From positions 310,001-374,000 of the forward strand of contig NZ_AP025343.1 of assembly GCF_021654775.1 (NCBI RefSeq): 64,000 nt of DNA. The letters are read 5' to 3'. The position numbers were made by a program, and so were the translations under genes. Source of the DNA: Paenibacillus azoreducens. GTDB lineage: Bacteria; Bacillota; Bacilli; Paenibacillales; Paenibacillaceae. Of this stretch, positions 6,663 to 15,393 are shown piece after piece; position 1 is the first letter of the stretch, and the number at the start of each line of letters is the position of its first letter. Under the pieces are notes generated by a model that did not search any database, was not told where the DNA came from, and saw nothing but the letters and a program-made list of their open reading frames with translations.

Positions 6663-8053
6663 TGCTGATACTTATGCTGCTATTGGCGCTGCTGCTGTGT
6701 CCGGCTTTGCTGCTTCTGCCCGCGGCCGGAACGCATAACGGAAGGACGGAATCTTACCGTTCTTTCAAGAGATTGATAGTACGGGCTTTTAGCCGGCCTT
6801 CCAAGTTGGTTATGCTTTATTCCGGAACTCATTCACTTCCAGCGGGTGTGATCGCACCTTTTCGTTCGACCTACAAAAAGTTCCCGCTTGCTCTAATGTA
6901 TCCTTCGGACCAAAAAAAGACATCCGCGCCGCAGCAGGCTCGGGCTTGGGCTGAAATCAATCTGGAGCGTTTACGCCATAATATGGAGGAGTTGAATTGG
7001 CTTTTGCCTTCCGGAACCGGCATTATGGCCGTCCTCAAAGCAGACGCATACGGGCACGGGGATGTAGAAGTTGCGAAGGAGCTGAACCGGGCGGGGATCA
7101 ACCATTTTGCCGTCGCGGAAATCGGCGAGGGGATCAGGCTGCGGAAAAGCGGGATTCGCGGCGAGATCTTGATTTTGGGATATACCGCCCCCGAGCTTGC
7201 ACCCAAACTTGCCCGATATCGGTTGACCCAGACAATCCTAAGCAGGGAATACGGCGAGGCGTTGGAGTCCTATGGAGTTACACTGAACGTTCATGTCAAA
7301 ATCGATACAGGCATGAACCGTTTGGGAACGCCTTATCGGGATATGGAGGACATTTTGGCTTGCTATCGTTTTCCGCATTTGCAGGTTACGGGGACATTCA
7401 GCCATTTGTCGATGTCCGATGGCTTGGCACCTGCAGAGACAGGGTTTACCAAGGAACAGCTTAAGAGATTTGACCATGTCGTTCAGCAATTGAAGGCAGC
7501 CGGCTTGCATCCGGGACAGGTCCATATTCAAAGCAGCTATGGCATTCTGAATTATCCTGAGCTCAAATACGACTTAGTCCGGCCTGGGATCGCATTATAC
7601 GGACTGCTCAGTCATGAAGGGGATGAAGTAAGAAGCGCCGCTGATTTACGTCCGGTTCTTTCGCTGAAGGCGACGGTCACCCAAGTGAAAGAAGTAGAAG
7701 CATGTCATCCAGTCGGATACGGGCATCGTTATATGCCTGCCCGCAATATCCGGATCGCGACCGTATCCATCGGTTATGCGGACGGCATTCCAAGATCCCT
7801 CGCCGATCATGGCGGTTATGTACTGATCCGCGGCCGGCGCGCAAACATCATCGGCAGCATCTGCATGGACCAGTTAACGGTCGATGTGACTTCCATCGGC
7901 GGCGTCCGGCAGGGGGACACGGTTACGCTGATCGGACAAGACGGCGCGAAAACGATCACGGCCAGCCAGATGGCCGAGCGCTGCGGTACGGTGACCAACG
8001 AGATTTTAAGCCGGTTGGGCAGCCGGGTGGAACGGATATATAGATATGAATGA
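6659..8053 (+). CDS. vanT: VanT-like alanine/serine racemase with short N-terminal anchor
   Basis: 464 residues. A hydrophobic helix (1-22) and a basic linker of about 70 residues precede a complete fold-III PLP racemase: ARAWAEINLE, VLKADAYGHG (PLP lysine K127), QSSYGILNYPEL, SIGYADGIPR, GSICMDQ. VanT makes D-serine for the ligase. Classical VanT proteins carry an acyltransferase-like multi-helix membrane domain of over 300 residues at this end, and here only one helix remains. The linker (SFKRLIVRAFSRPSKL...) has no recognisable domain. Translation is coupled to vanXY by a 4-nt overlap. Serine rather than alanine preference is inferred from operon context. Confidence 0.75.
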   Translation: MMLILMLLLALLLCPALLLLPAAGTHNGRTESYRSFKRLIVRAFSRPSKLVMLYSGTHSLPAGVIAPFRSTYKKFPLALMYPSDQKKTSAPQQARAWAEINLERLRHNMEELNWLLPSGTGIMAVLKADAYGHGDVEVAKELNRAGINHFAVAEIGEGIRLRKSGIRGEILILGYTAPELAPKLARYRLTQTILSREYGEALESYGVTLNVHVKIDTGMNRLGTPYRDMEDILACYRFPHLQVTGTFSHLSMSDGLAPAETGFTKEQLKRFDHVVQQLKAAGLHPGQVHIQSSYGILNYPELKYDLVRPGIALYGLLSHEGDEVRSAADLRPVLSLKATVTQVKEVEACHPVGYGHRYMPARNIRIATVSIGYADGIPRSLADHGGYVLIRGRRANIIGSICMDQLTVDVTSIGGVRQGDTVTLIGQDGAKTITASQMAERCGTVTNEILSRLGSRVERIYRYE

Positions 8054-8095
8054 AATGAACTGTTTTTGCTTAAATTTAGGGTTCAATAGGAAAAT

Positions 8096-8147
8096 AAAAA
8101 CGGATCTTTCCCTGTGGCATGCGACTTTGGGAAAGGTCCGTTTTGTT
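8096..8147 (+). terminator. Terminator of the Van-like operon
   Basis: AAAACGGATCTTTCCC pairs with GGGAAAGGTCCGTTTT around a 16-nt loop, followed by GTTTG. The remaining stretch to the MerR gene at 8354 holds no recognisable gene. Confidence 0.8.
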
Positions 8148-8353
8148 TGTAAGTCACTTGCGGCCTTCGTGGCAGGTATACTGTTATATAGGCGCGTCAT
8201 TGATAACTGTAAACCGGAAATGAATGTTATGTTAGAGGTTTTGCTGAACTAAAGACAGAAGTAATTAACAATGACTTAAATACCAGGGGTCATCTCATTT
8301 TAATTTCTGAAAGAAAAGGCCAGTGAAGTAGGCGACCTAAGAAAGGAGTGGGC

Positions 8354-9178
8354 TTGATTTTTAAGATCGGTACATTTTCTAAATTAAGCGGGGTTTCTGT
8401 CAAAACATTACGTTATTACGATCAACGGGGATTGTTGCAACCGGACACGATCGATAAATTTTCCGGCTATCGATATTATTCAGCGGAACAACTGCTCATC
8501 ATACAACGAATCATCGATTTAAAGAACCGGGGTTTTACTCTGGAAGAGATTAAGTCATTATTGGCTGAAGATGTATCGCCGGCGGATGTAAAAAAATCTT
8601 TGACTGCCAAACAACTGGAACTCCAGCAATTCATTAAGGAAGCACAAAGCCAGTTGAAGGAGATCAATTCGGGGTTGGAGCGTATTAAAGATTTAGACGA
8701 CCAATCATCGACAGTCCCAACTGCAATTCGAAATGTAAAATCCCAGCTTGTCGCATCAATTCGTGATATCATCCCGCGCTCACACTTATGTCTCATATTG
8801 GATGAAATTAAACAATATGTACGCGAACATCATGAGGATGAAAATCGCTCTTTAAACGTTCAATGGCATAACAACGACTTCGAAGACGATTTGATTGATG
8901 TAGAGGTCGCTTTACCCATTACAAAGAAAATCCCGGGCAGTGACAGAGTGAACATCCACTTTTGGCCGGAATTAATACAAGCTGCCTCGTTGGTCCATTG
9001 GTGTGATCCATATCATTCTTCCTGTTCGGCTTTAGCTGAGCTTGCGACCTGGATATCGTCAAACGGATATCGACCAAGCGAAGCGGAGCCGATCCGGGAG
9101 ATTTATTTGACAGCAGATCAAGATCTGTATGGAAAGCTCCGGAGGGCTGAATTGCTCATCCCGATTGAAAATAGTTAA
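8354..9178 (+). CDS. MerR-family regulator with GyrI-like ligand domain
   Basis: 274 residues. The N-terminal winged helix (KIGTFSKLSGVSVKTLRYY, residues 4-22) and the RGLL-x-P turn identify MerR. A coiled coil of about 35 residues follows, then a GyrI/BmrR-like effector domain (from about 125) with the usual WPELIQAASLVHWCDPY-type core and a conserved late tyrosine. Such proteins sense hydrophobic drugs or small ligands and activate promoters with over-long spacers. The TTG at 8354 is preferred because AAAGGAG lies 5 nt before it, while the GTG at 8348 overlaps that site. A promoter with exactly such a spacer precedes the next gene, which is probably its target. Confidence 0.85.
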   Translation: MIFKIGTFSKLSGVSVKTLRYYDQRGLLQPDTIDKFSGYRYYSAEQLLIIQRIIDLKNRGFTLEEIKSLLAEDVSPADVKKSLTAKQLELQQFIKEAQSQLKEINSGLERIKDLDDQSSTVPTAIRNVKSQLVASIRDIIPRSHLCLILDEIKQYVREHHEDENRSLNVQWHNNDFEDDLIDVEVALPITKKIPGSDRVNIHFWPELIQAASLVHWCDPYHSSCSALAELATWISSNGYRPSEAEPIREIYLTADQDLYGKLRRAELLIPIENS

Positions 9179-9188
9179 AAAGCTGCGT

Positions 9189-9232
9189 CTTTCATTGTTC
9201 CGTACGAAAGGAATGATGAAAGGCTTTTTTTT
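9189..9232 (+). terminator. Terminator after MerR gene
   Basis: CTTTCATTGTTCC pairs with GGAATGATGAAAG (two G-T pairs) and is followed by a run of eight T residues. Confidence 0.85.
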
Positions 9233-9241
9233 GAGCACATG

Positions 9242-9273
9242 TTGACTCTCCCGTATGGTGGAGGGTGTAGAAT
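9242..9273 (+). promoter_or_regulatory. MerR-type promoter and operator for the dehydrogenase
   Basis: TTGACT (9242-9247) and TAGAAT (9268-9273) are separated by 20 bp instead of 17. The dyad ACTCTCC / GGAGGGT (9245-9251 and 9260-9266, 6 of 7 paired) fills the spacer. This is the layout on which BmrR/BltR-type MerR activators twist DNA to bring the two elements into register. Confidence 0.75.
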
Positions 9274-9304
9274 GTCATTAATCAAACAATAAGGAGTGGT
9301 AAAA

Positions 9305-10069
9305 ATGAAACGTTTGGAAGGAAAAGTCGCATTAGTAACTGGAGGAAGTCGAGGCATTGGCAGGGGAATCGCACTGCGGCTGGCAGAAGAAGGGGCTTTG
9401 GTTGCGGTCCATTACGGCAATCGTTTTGATGCAGCGGAGGAAGTGGTTAGCACCATTGAAGCAAACGGGGGGCAAGCATTTGCTGTAGGCGCAAATCTGA
9501 ACTCCGCTCTAGGTGTTGAAGAATTGATTCAATCGTCAGACGAGCAGCTTGTAGGGCGAACAGGCAGTCATCGTTTTGATATTTTGGTCAACAATGCTGG
9601 GATCGGCACTTCAAAAAAACTTGAAGAAACGACAGAAGAATCTTTTGACGAGATATTTGCCGTTAATGTCAAAGCTCCATTTTTTCTCGTACAGAAATCG
9701 TTGTCCCGTCTGCGTGATGAAGGGCGGATTATTAATATATCCTCAGGAGTGACTCGTATTGCTATGCCGGAATTGATGGCTTACAACCTTACCAAAGGAG
9801 CAATCAACACGTTCACACTTCATCTTGCAAAGCTGCTTGGTCCACGAGGGATTACAGCAAATGCGGTTCTTCCCGGTATCGTCGACACAGATGTTAACGC
9901 TTCATGGTTGTATACTCCCCAAGGACAACAGCATGCAACGGAAATATCTGCATTGGGGCGAGTTGGGGAACCTTCAGATATTGCTGACATCGTTGCGTTC
10001 CTCGCATCTTTCGACGGGCGATGGGTTACGGGGCAAATGATCGATGCTACGGGCGGATCCCATTTATGA
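9305..10069 (+). CDS. Short-chain dehydrogenase/reductase
   Basis: 254 residues, classical SDR. The cofactor loop is TGGSRGIG (12-19), followed by NNAG (96-99) and the catalytic set S146/S147, Y160 and K164 (YNLTK). The closing segment GRWVTGQMIDATGGSHL is typical of FabG-like and quinone or sugar dehydrogenases. The residues after the Rossmann Gly-rich loop suggest NADP(H). The ATG at 9305 is chosen because AAGGAG is 9 nt upstream. The upstream MerR-type promoter suggests induction by the ligand of the neighbouring regulator, so a detoxifying or drug-modifying reductase is plausible. The substrate cannot be read from the sequence. Confidence 0.88.
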   Translation: MKRLEGKVALVTGGSRGIGRGIALRLAEEGALVAVHYGNRFDAAEEVVSTIEANGGQAFAVGANLNSALGVEELIQSSDEQLVGRTGSHRFDILVNNAGIGTSKKLEETTEESFDEIFAVNVKAPFFLVQKSLSRLRDEGRIINISSGVTRIAMPELMAYNLTKGAINTFTLHLAKLLGPRGITANAVLPGIVDTDVNASWLYTPQGQQHATEISALGRVGEPSDIADIVAFLASFDGRWVTGQMIDATGGSHL

Positions 10070-10138
10070 TCTATCTTTTGTCTGGAGTCCATAAGGAATC
10101 CTGCATAAGTTTCATACCCCAAGCAGCAAGTTTTATGT

Positions 10139-10897
10139 TTAGTCGGCAATGACGAGGTTCGTCCCCGTTTTTTTGAATTTGGACAGGAAGCCGCGGTCCA
10201 CATGCACATCCGTCACAATCGTGTCGATCCGCTCCATGGGCGCGATGGCAACCGTAACGTCTTTGCCGAATTTGGTGCTGTCGGCCGCGACGATGACCTC
10301 TTGGGACAACTCGATCATTTTTTTGCGCGTGACGGCTTCCTCCAGATTATAATCCGAAATACCTCTTTCGATCGTGATGCCGCTGCAGCAGATAAAGGCT
10401 TTCCGGACGTTCAGCTCGTGAAAATTAAAAATATAATCGAAGGCTACGACCGATTGCTCCTCTTTTCTGATTTTCCCCCCGATGATGATTAACTCGATTT
10501 CGCTATTCATGAGCTCTAGGATAACTGGAACGGAACCCGTTATCACTGTGAGCTGTTTTTTATGTTTGATGTATTTGGCAATCTGGTAGGTTGTTGATCC
10601 GCTGTCAATATAGATGCAGTCGCCATCCTGGATGAACTCGCTGCATTTGCGGGCGATCTGCTCTTTTTCTTCCAAATGGTTGACCATCCGATCCTCCATC
10701 GAGGATTCGCCGAACCGGTCCGCCAGCTTGATGCCGCCGTATATTTTTTCGATTTTCCCCTGACCGGCGAGCAGATGGATATCTCTGCGGAGCGTGTCGA
10801 CGGAAATATCCAGCTCTTTGGCAAGCTCGTTCATTTTGAGTACCTTTTTGACGGTTAACAGATCAAGCATTTTCTTTTGTCTCTCCAGTGGCAGCAT
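10139..10897 (-). CDS. DeoR-family transcriptional regulator of the phosphonate locus
   Basis: 252 residues. The N-terminal DeoR winged helix (ERQKKMLDLL, then ELAKELDISVDTLRRDI, IYGGI) is followed by a sugar-phosphate-sensor-type domain with DSGSTT (about 98-103), IIGGKIRKEE and the terminal AADSTKFG motif. It is divergent from the 2-aminoethylphosphonate transport and degradation genes and is probably their regulator. The ATG at 10897 is used (GGTGAG upstream), with a GTG nine nt earlier as the alternative. Three 11-bp direct repeats in the divergent region are candidate operators. Confidence 0.82.
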   Translation of the reverse strand: MLPLERQKKMLDLLTVKKVLKMNELAKELDISVDTLRRDIHLLAGQGKIEKIYGGIKLADRFGESSMEDRMVNHLEEKEQIARKCSEFIQDGDCIYIDSGSTTYQIAKYIKHKKQLTVITGSVPVILELMNSEIELIIIGGKIRKEEQSVVAFDYIFNFHELNVRKAFICCSGITIERGISDYNLEEAVTRKKMIELSQEVIVAADSTKFGKDVTVAIAPMERIDTIVTDVHVDRGFLSKFKKTGTNLVIAD

Positions 10898-11030
10898 CTC
10901 TCTCACCCACTAAATACGAATTTTTTCTAAACCAAAGCAACTTCAGTGTATCGGGTAGCTCCCAAGGATTCAATAGATTTTACAAAGATCGGCATGTTCA
11001 GTCATTAAACACAGGAAAAATTTAGTCAAA

Positions 11031-11062
11031 AGTTATGAATAAGTTATGAAGAAGTTATGCAA
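11031..11062 (+). promoter_or_regulatory. Three 11-bp direct repeats, candidate DeoR operator
   Basis: AGTTATGAATA, AGTTATGAAGA and AGTTATGCAAT follow one another with an 11-bp period (one helix turn), in the 250-bp gap between the DeoR regulator and the ATPase gene. Direct repeats in phase fit a regulator that binds one face of the helix. Binding is inferred. Confidence 0.45.
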
Positions 11063-11145
11063 TATTTACGCAAAATTTACATAGTCGGACATTCCGGATG
11101 ACATACGGTTTTTATACTGGGGGTGTGTTTAAGGAGGTGGGCGGC

Positions 11146-11898
11146 TTGCTGAAGCTGCAGAATATTAGCAAACAATTTGACGGCAAAACGGTTCTTGACG
11201 ACATCAGCTTTGAGATCGGCTCAGGGGAAATCATGTCGCTCCTTGGTCCAAGCGGAAGCGGGAAAACGACGCTGCTTCATTTGATTCTTGGCTTGACCGG
11301 AGCGGACCAGGGAAGCATTGTTTTCGGCGATGAGAACCTGACCCGTGTTCCGATGAAAAAGCGCGGCTTCAACATCGTGTTTCAGGATTACGCCCTGTTT
11401 CCGAATCTAAATGCTTATGACAACATCGTTTATGGCTTACGCAACCAAAAGGGCGCGGCAAGCGACAAAGAGGTCCAGGAATATATCGATTTTCTGGAAC
11501 TAACCCCGCATCTGAACAAAAGAATCGGCGAGCTGTCCGGCGGGCAAAAGCAGAGAGTAGCGCTTGCGAGAACGCTGGTGACGAAACCGAAAATTCTTTT
11601 GCTCGATGAACCGCTAAGCGCGCTGGACGGAGTGATCAAGGAGTCCATTAAACAGCGGATTCAATCGATCGCAAGAGAATTCAAGCTGACAACCATTATT
11701 GTGACGCATGATCCCGAGGAGGCTTTAACGCTGTCTGACCAAATATTGATCATCAACCAAGGCAAAATCGCTCAATTCGGCTCGCCGCAAGAGATCATCA
11801 ACCAGCCGGAAAACGAGTTTGTGGAGCAGTTTATTATCAAACAACTACAGATCAAACGGCAGAACATTTATAACTTGTTTGGTGAGATGTATGCATAG
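11146..11898 (+). CDS. 2-aminoethylphosphonate ABC transporter, ATP-binding protein
   Basis: 250 residues. Walker A is GPSGSGKTT (34-42), Q-loop VFQDYALFP, signature LSGGQKQR (about 130), Walker B ILLLDEPLSALD and an H-loop in IIVTHDPEEA. This is the PotA/FbpC-like group used by phosphonate, iron and spermidine importers. The TTG at 11146 is taken as start because AAGGAGG lies 8 nt before it. The family does not separate substrates well, so the phosphonate assignment rests on phnW and phnX downstream (PhnT2-type role). It overlaps the permease gene by 8 nt. Confidence 0.85.
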   Translation: MLKLQNISKQFDGKTVLDDISFEIGSGEIMSLLGPSGSGKTTLLHLILGLTGADQGSIVFGDENLTRVPMKKRGFNIVFQDYALFPNLNAYDNIVYGLRNQKGAASDKEVQEYIDFLELTPHLNKRIGELSGGQKQRVALARTLVTKPKILLLDEPLSALDGVIKESIKQRIQSIAREFKLTTIIVTHDPEEALTLSDQILIINQGKIAQFGSPQEIINQPENEFVEQFIIKQLQIKRQNIYNLFGEMYA

Positions 11899-13507
11899 GA
11901 TCAAACCTGAAATGCGTGTGGTCTTTATCCTGCTTCTGCTGCTGTTTGCCGGTTTCCTGTTCCTGCCGCTTATCGTTTTGTTTATTCGTTCTTTTGAGAC
12001 CGATCAAGGCTTTTCGTTTTCAAACTATGCAGCCGTTTGGAAAGAGCAGGACATCATCGGAGCGGCTTGGAACAGCGTCAAAGTATCGGCTGCCGCGGCT
12101 GTCATCGCAACGGTGCTTGGATTTATCTTAGCTTACTCCATTCATTGCACCAAAATATATCGCCCCATCAAGGGTGTTCTGAAAACCGCCATCATCATGC
12201 CCATGCTGCTGCCTACGATCACATACGGTTTCGCCATCATGTATTCGTTTGGCAACCAAGGCCTGATCACGAAGTTATTCGGACGGAATCTGTTTGAAAT
12301 ATACGGCTTTAACGGCCTGCTGACGGGTTATGTCATCTATACGCTGCCGCCGGCATTTCTGCTGATCCATAACGCTTTCGGCTATATCGACAAAAAATTC
12401 ATCATCGTCTCCAGGCTTATGGGCGACGGAACGGCGAGAAGCTTTACCAATACGATTTTGCGGCCGTTAGCGGGAGCGCTGGGCGGGGCGTTCGTTCTTT
12501 CTTTTATCCTGAGTTTTACGGATTTCGGCATTCCTGCTTCAGTGGGCGGAACTTATCCGGTCATTGCCGCGCAGCTGTACCAGGTTATGCTCGGCTCCAT
12601 TCCGGATTTCAATCAGGGAGCGGTTATCGCCGTGCTGATGCTGGTTCCGGCGGTGTTCGGGATTTGGCTGCTGCATTACTTGGAAAAGCTTAATTTCCAT
12701 TATGACAAAATAACGGGCATTGAATTGCCGGAACATCGCATCCGGGATGCAGCGTTTGGAATCATTTCCTTCGCGATTGTTCTGGGGCTGCTGTCCATCT
12801 TTGCGGTCATGTTTATTGCTCCTTTTCTGAACAGCTTTCCTTATGATCTTCGTTTTACGTTCAAGCATATCAGCGACGTGTTTACATCCGGCGATCTGAC
12901 GGGAGTGTATAAAAATTCGCTTTGGGTTGCGTTATTAACTTCCCTGTTCGGGACGCTCATCGCCTATGGTTCAGCGCTGCTGAATGTACGCACGAAGCTT
13001 AAGGCGCGGGGGACAACCGATATCGTATCGATGATCACCAATACGGTGCCGGGGATGGTGCTTGGGATATCGTACCTGCTCCTGTTTAATGACAGCAGCC
13101 TGAAGGGCACGTTTGCCATCATTGTGTTGTGTAATATCGTGCATCTGTTTACGACGCCATACCTGATGGCCAAAAACTCCTTGTCCAAAATGAATCCATC
13201 CTGGGAAACAACGGGAGAGCTGCTTGGAGACAGTTGGTTCAAGACGGTGTACCGTGTTGTTTTGCCGAATTCTGTGTCAACGGTGCTTGAAATGTTCAGC
13301 TACTACTTCATCAATTCGATGGTGACGATCAGCGGAATCATCTTTCTGGTCTCGGCCCAAACGTCGGTCGTGGCCAGCAAAATCAAGGAACTGCAGCATT
13401 TCGCCAAGTTTAACGAGATTTTCGTGCTGTCGCTGCTGATCTTCTGCACCAATTTGGTGGTGAAGGCGGCATGCGATTGGATGCAGAGAAGAAGGGCGGT
13501 GCGTTGA
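11891..13507 (+). CDS. 2-aminoethylphosphonate ABC transporter, fused permease
   Basis: 538 residues with about 12 hydrophobic segments in two similar halves, each a binding-protein-dependent permease domain. EAA-type loops are in SRLMGDGTARSF and in TGELLGDSWFKTVYRVVLP. Fused double permeases of this length are typical of the PhnU2/FbpB/ThiP group. The ATG at 11891 is inside the end of the ATPase gene (8-nt overlap), so the two are translationally coupled. The longer open frame upstream of it is only the ATPase region read in another frame. The solute-binding protein follows only after a 760-bp repeat-rich gap. Confidence 0.85.
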   Translation: MHRIKPEMRVVFILLLLLFAGFLFLPLIVLFIRSFETDQGFSFSNYAAVWKEQDIIGAAWNSVKVSAAAAVIATVLGFILAYSIHCTKIYRPIKGVLKTAIIMPMLLPTITYGFAIMYSFGNQGLITKLFGRNLFEIYGFNGLLTGYVIYTLPPAFLLIHNAFGYIDKKFIIVSRLMGDGTARSFTNTILRPLAGALGGAFVLSFILSFTDFGIPASVGGTYPVIAAQLYQVMLGSIPDFNQGAVIAVLMLVPAVFGIWLLHYLEKLNFHYDKITGIELPEHRIRDAAFGIISFAIVLGLLSIFAVMFIAPFLNSFPYDLRFTFKHISDVFTSGDLTGVYKNSLWVALLTSLFGTLIAYGSALLNVRTKLKARGTTDIVSMITNTVPGMVLGISYLLLFNDSSLKGTFAIIVLCNIVHLFTTPYLMAKNSLSKMNPSWETTGELLGDSWFKTVYRVVLPNSVSTVLEMFSYYFINSMVTISGIIFLVSAQTSVVASKIKELQHFAKFNEIFVLSLLIFCTNLVVKAACDWMQRRRAVR

Positions 13508-13589
13508 AGGGTGGTTGTGAGAGCACATCAAGGTTGAATTTTGCTAGAAGGCGTTGCGGAAGTCTCTGGCCCTTGGCCGAACAAATTAG

Positions 13590-13915
13590 TGTCGCAATGG
13601 GCCAATGCAGTTGGAGGGGATACAGAAGCGGTGAAGAAGCGGTACTTGTTCGCGAAAGACTGTCTAAGGAAAGTGAGTATCAATAGATACAAGTTTTTGC
13701 CCGAGATATTCGTAAGTAACGGAGAGACAATAGCATTCTCGTCTTAGTTCTTGATTCAAAATTGATTATCGGCAATGGGCAAAAGTAGCGGAGGGGACGG
13801 AATCGATCTGAAGAAGCGGCAGCGTTCGCCTTTGTCTTTGGATTTCAACAATTTAAATTTCAATAAAAGAAATCCAAAGACAACAGCGATCGGAAGAACG
13901 ATCCGTAACCGCAGC
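13590..13915. repeat. Intergenic palindromic repeat element (family R1) with a second left end
   Basis: Two related left-end segments (13595-13655 and 13773-13832) share GCAATGGGC, GGAGGGGA and GAAGAAGCGG followed by GTTCGC. The second runs into a 15-bp perfect inverted repeat (TTGTCTTTGGATTTC, 13839-13853, with its complement at 13869-13883) and a right end AACAGCGATCGGAAGAACGA. Parts of the same family recur near 22.7 kb and 36.8 kb. No coding capacity is convincing between the permease stop at 13507 and the SBP start at 14270. Confidence 0.7.
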
Positions 13916-14156
13916 GGTCTCATTGCACAGAAGTTATGGTCTCATTGCACAGAAGTTATGGTCTCATTGCACAGAAGTAATGGTCTCATTGCACAGAAGT
14001 AATGGTCTCATTGCACAGAAGTAATGGTCTCACTGCACAGAAGTAATGGTCTCACTGCACAGAAGTAATGGTCTCATTACACAGAAGTTATGGTCAATTG
14101 CACAGAAGTAATGGTCTCACTGCACAGAAGTTATGGTCTCATTGCACCAAAGCAAC
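13916..14156 (+). repeat. 22-bp tandem repeat (minisatellite), 11 units
   Basis: The unit is GGTCTCATTGCACAGAAGTT plus AT. Ten units are near-identical (variants TAAT/TTAT, CACTGC/CATTGC, one 21-bp unit at 14092) and the eleventh at 14135 is decayed. There are no spacers. 22 is not a multiple of 3, so it is not a protein repeat. It lies about 115 bp upstream of the binding-protein start, in what should be its leader or promoter region. Confidence 0.95.
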
Positions 14157-14269
14157 GCTTCTACTTACAAACGATCTCGCACCAAGCAAAATATGATTAC
14201 GTAGCAATTCCGTTAGGGTATCTGCACTCAAACCAACAAAAAAATCCATTAAAGCGAGGGATTCACGCC

Positions 14270-15265
14270 ATGTCCAAAACAATGAAAAGCCTGCTGCTTA
14301 CGCTGCTGGCTATCAGCCTGATCCTCACCATGGCCGGCTGCGGCAGCGGCAAAGCCGAGGAAGCGAAGAAAGTAGTCATTTACACGAACGCGGACGAAGA
14401 AGCGGTTGCCTCCATGGAAACCGCGCTGAAAAATGCAGGCTATGACGGCAAATACGTGCTGCAATCATTCGGCACTTCGGAGCTCGGCGGCAAGCTGATG
14501 GCAGAGGGCGGCAAAATCGAAGCGGATCTAATCACCATGAGCTCCTATTTCATTGAAAGCTCGCAAAGCCAGCACTCCATGTACAAAAACCTTTCATTTA
14601 CAACCGATGCCTTGGAGAAATACCCGCCGTACTACACGCCGATTTTGGCCAACACCGGCTCCATTTTCGTGAATATCGAAGTGCTGAAGCAAAAAGGGCT
14701 GCCGATGCCGACATCCATCAAGGACCTGACCAAACCGGAGTTTAAAGGCATGGTTTCGATCCCGAACATTATGGATTCCTCCACGGCTTGGCTGCTTATT
14801 CAGGCAATTATTAGCCAATACGGCCAAGACGACGGCAAAACGATTCTGCATGATCTGATCGCAAACGTCGGTCCGCATCTGGAAAGCTCCGGCTCGGGTC
14901 CAATCAAGAAGGTTCAAGCGGGAGAAGTCGCGGCAGGTTTCGGCTTGCGCCATCAGGCGGTTAAAGCCAAAGCATCCGGCGCGCCGATCGATTATGTGGA
15001 CCCAACCGAGGGGAACTTCTCGCTGACGGAATCCGTGGCTGTCGTAGACAAGAAAAACGCTACAACGGATCTGGCAATGAAAATGGCCGAAACGATTATC
15101 AAAGATGCACGCAAAGACCTGATTGCCAACTATCCAGTGGCCTTGTATAAAGGCGAAACCGTGGAAGATATCAACAAGCCGGCGAAATCCATGAAATTTG
15201 CGCAGCCATTGACTGTTGAACTGCTGAAGGAACATCAGGAATTTTTCAAAAACGCTCAAAAGTAG
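14270..15265 (+). CDS. 2-aminoethylphosphonate-type substrate-binding lipoprotein
   Basis: 331 residues. The signal peptide ends in lipobox MAGC (Cys24), followed by a type-II periplasmic-binding fold (VVIYTNADEEAVASMETALK near the N-terminus, SGSGPIKKVQAGEVAAGFG in the middle). This is the iron/AEP-binding (PhnS2-like) group. The protein delivers substrate to the upstream fused permease. The ATG at 14270 has GAGGG about 11 nt upstream. The open frame continues 60 codons further up but only through the tandem repeat, so that part is not coding. The wide gap and repeats before it may let the binding protein be expressed separately from the ATPase and permease. Confidence 0.86.
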   Translation: MSKTMKSLLLTLLAISLILTMAGCGSGKAEEAKKVVIYTNADEEAVASMETALKNAGYDGKYVLQSFGTSELGGKLMAEGGKIEADLITMSSYFIESSQSQHSMYKNLSFTTDALEKYPPYYTPILANTGSIFVNIEVLKQKGLPMPTSIKDLTKPEFKGMVSIPNIMDSSTAWLLIQAIISQYGQDDGKTILHDLIANVGPHLESSGSGPIKKVQAGEVAAGFGLRHQAVKAKASGAPIDYVDPTEGNFSLTESVAVVDKKNATTDLAMKMAETIIKDARKDLIANYPVALYKGETVEDINKPAKSMKFAQPLTVELLKEHQEFFKNAQK

Positions 15266-15393
15266 ATCACAAGCAAGCAAATCATTTTAGTTCGCAGAAT
15301 CAAAAGAACACCATAAACGGCCCGCTTTCTGAGCTGCAACGATAGATCTATTTCTGCAAAGCTCAAATCCATCAAACAAGGGAGTAAGGCAAA

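Noticed and set aside
13916..14156. Regular 22-bp array considered as a CRISPR
   Set aside because: The units abut with no spacers and no cas genes are near; the pattern is a plain tandem repeat.
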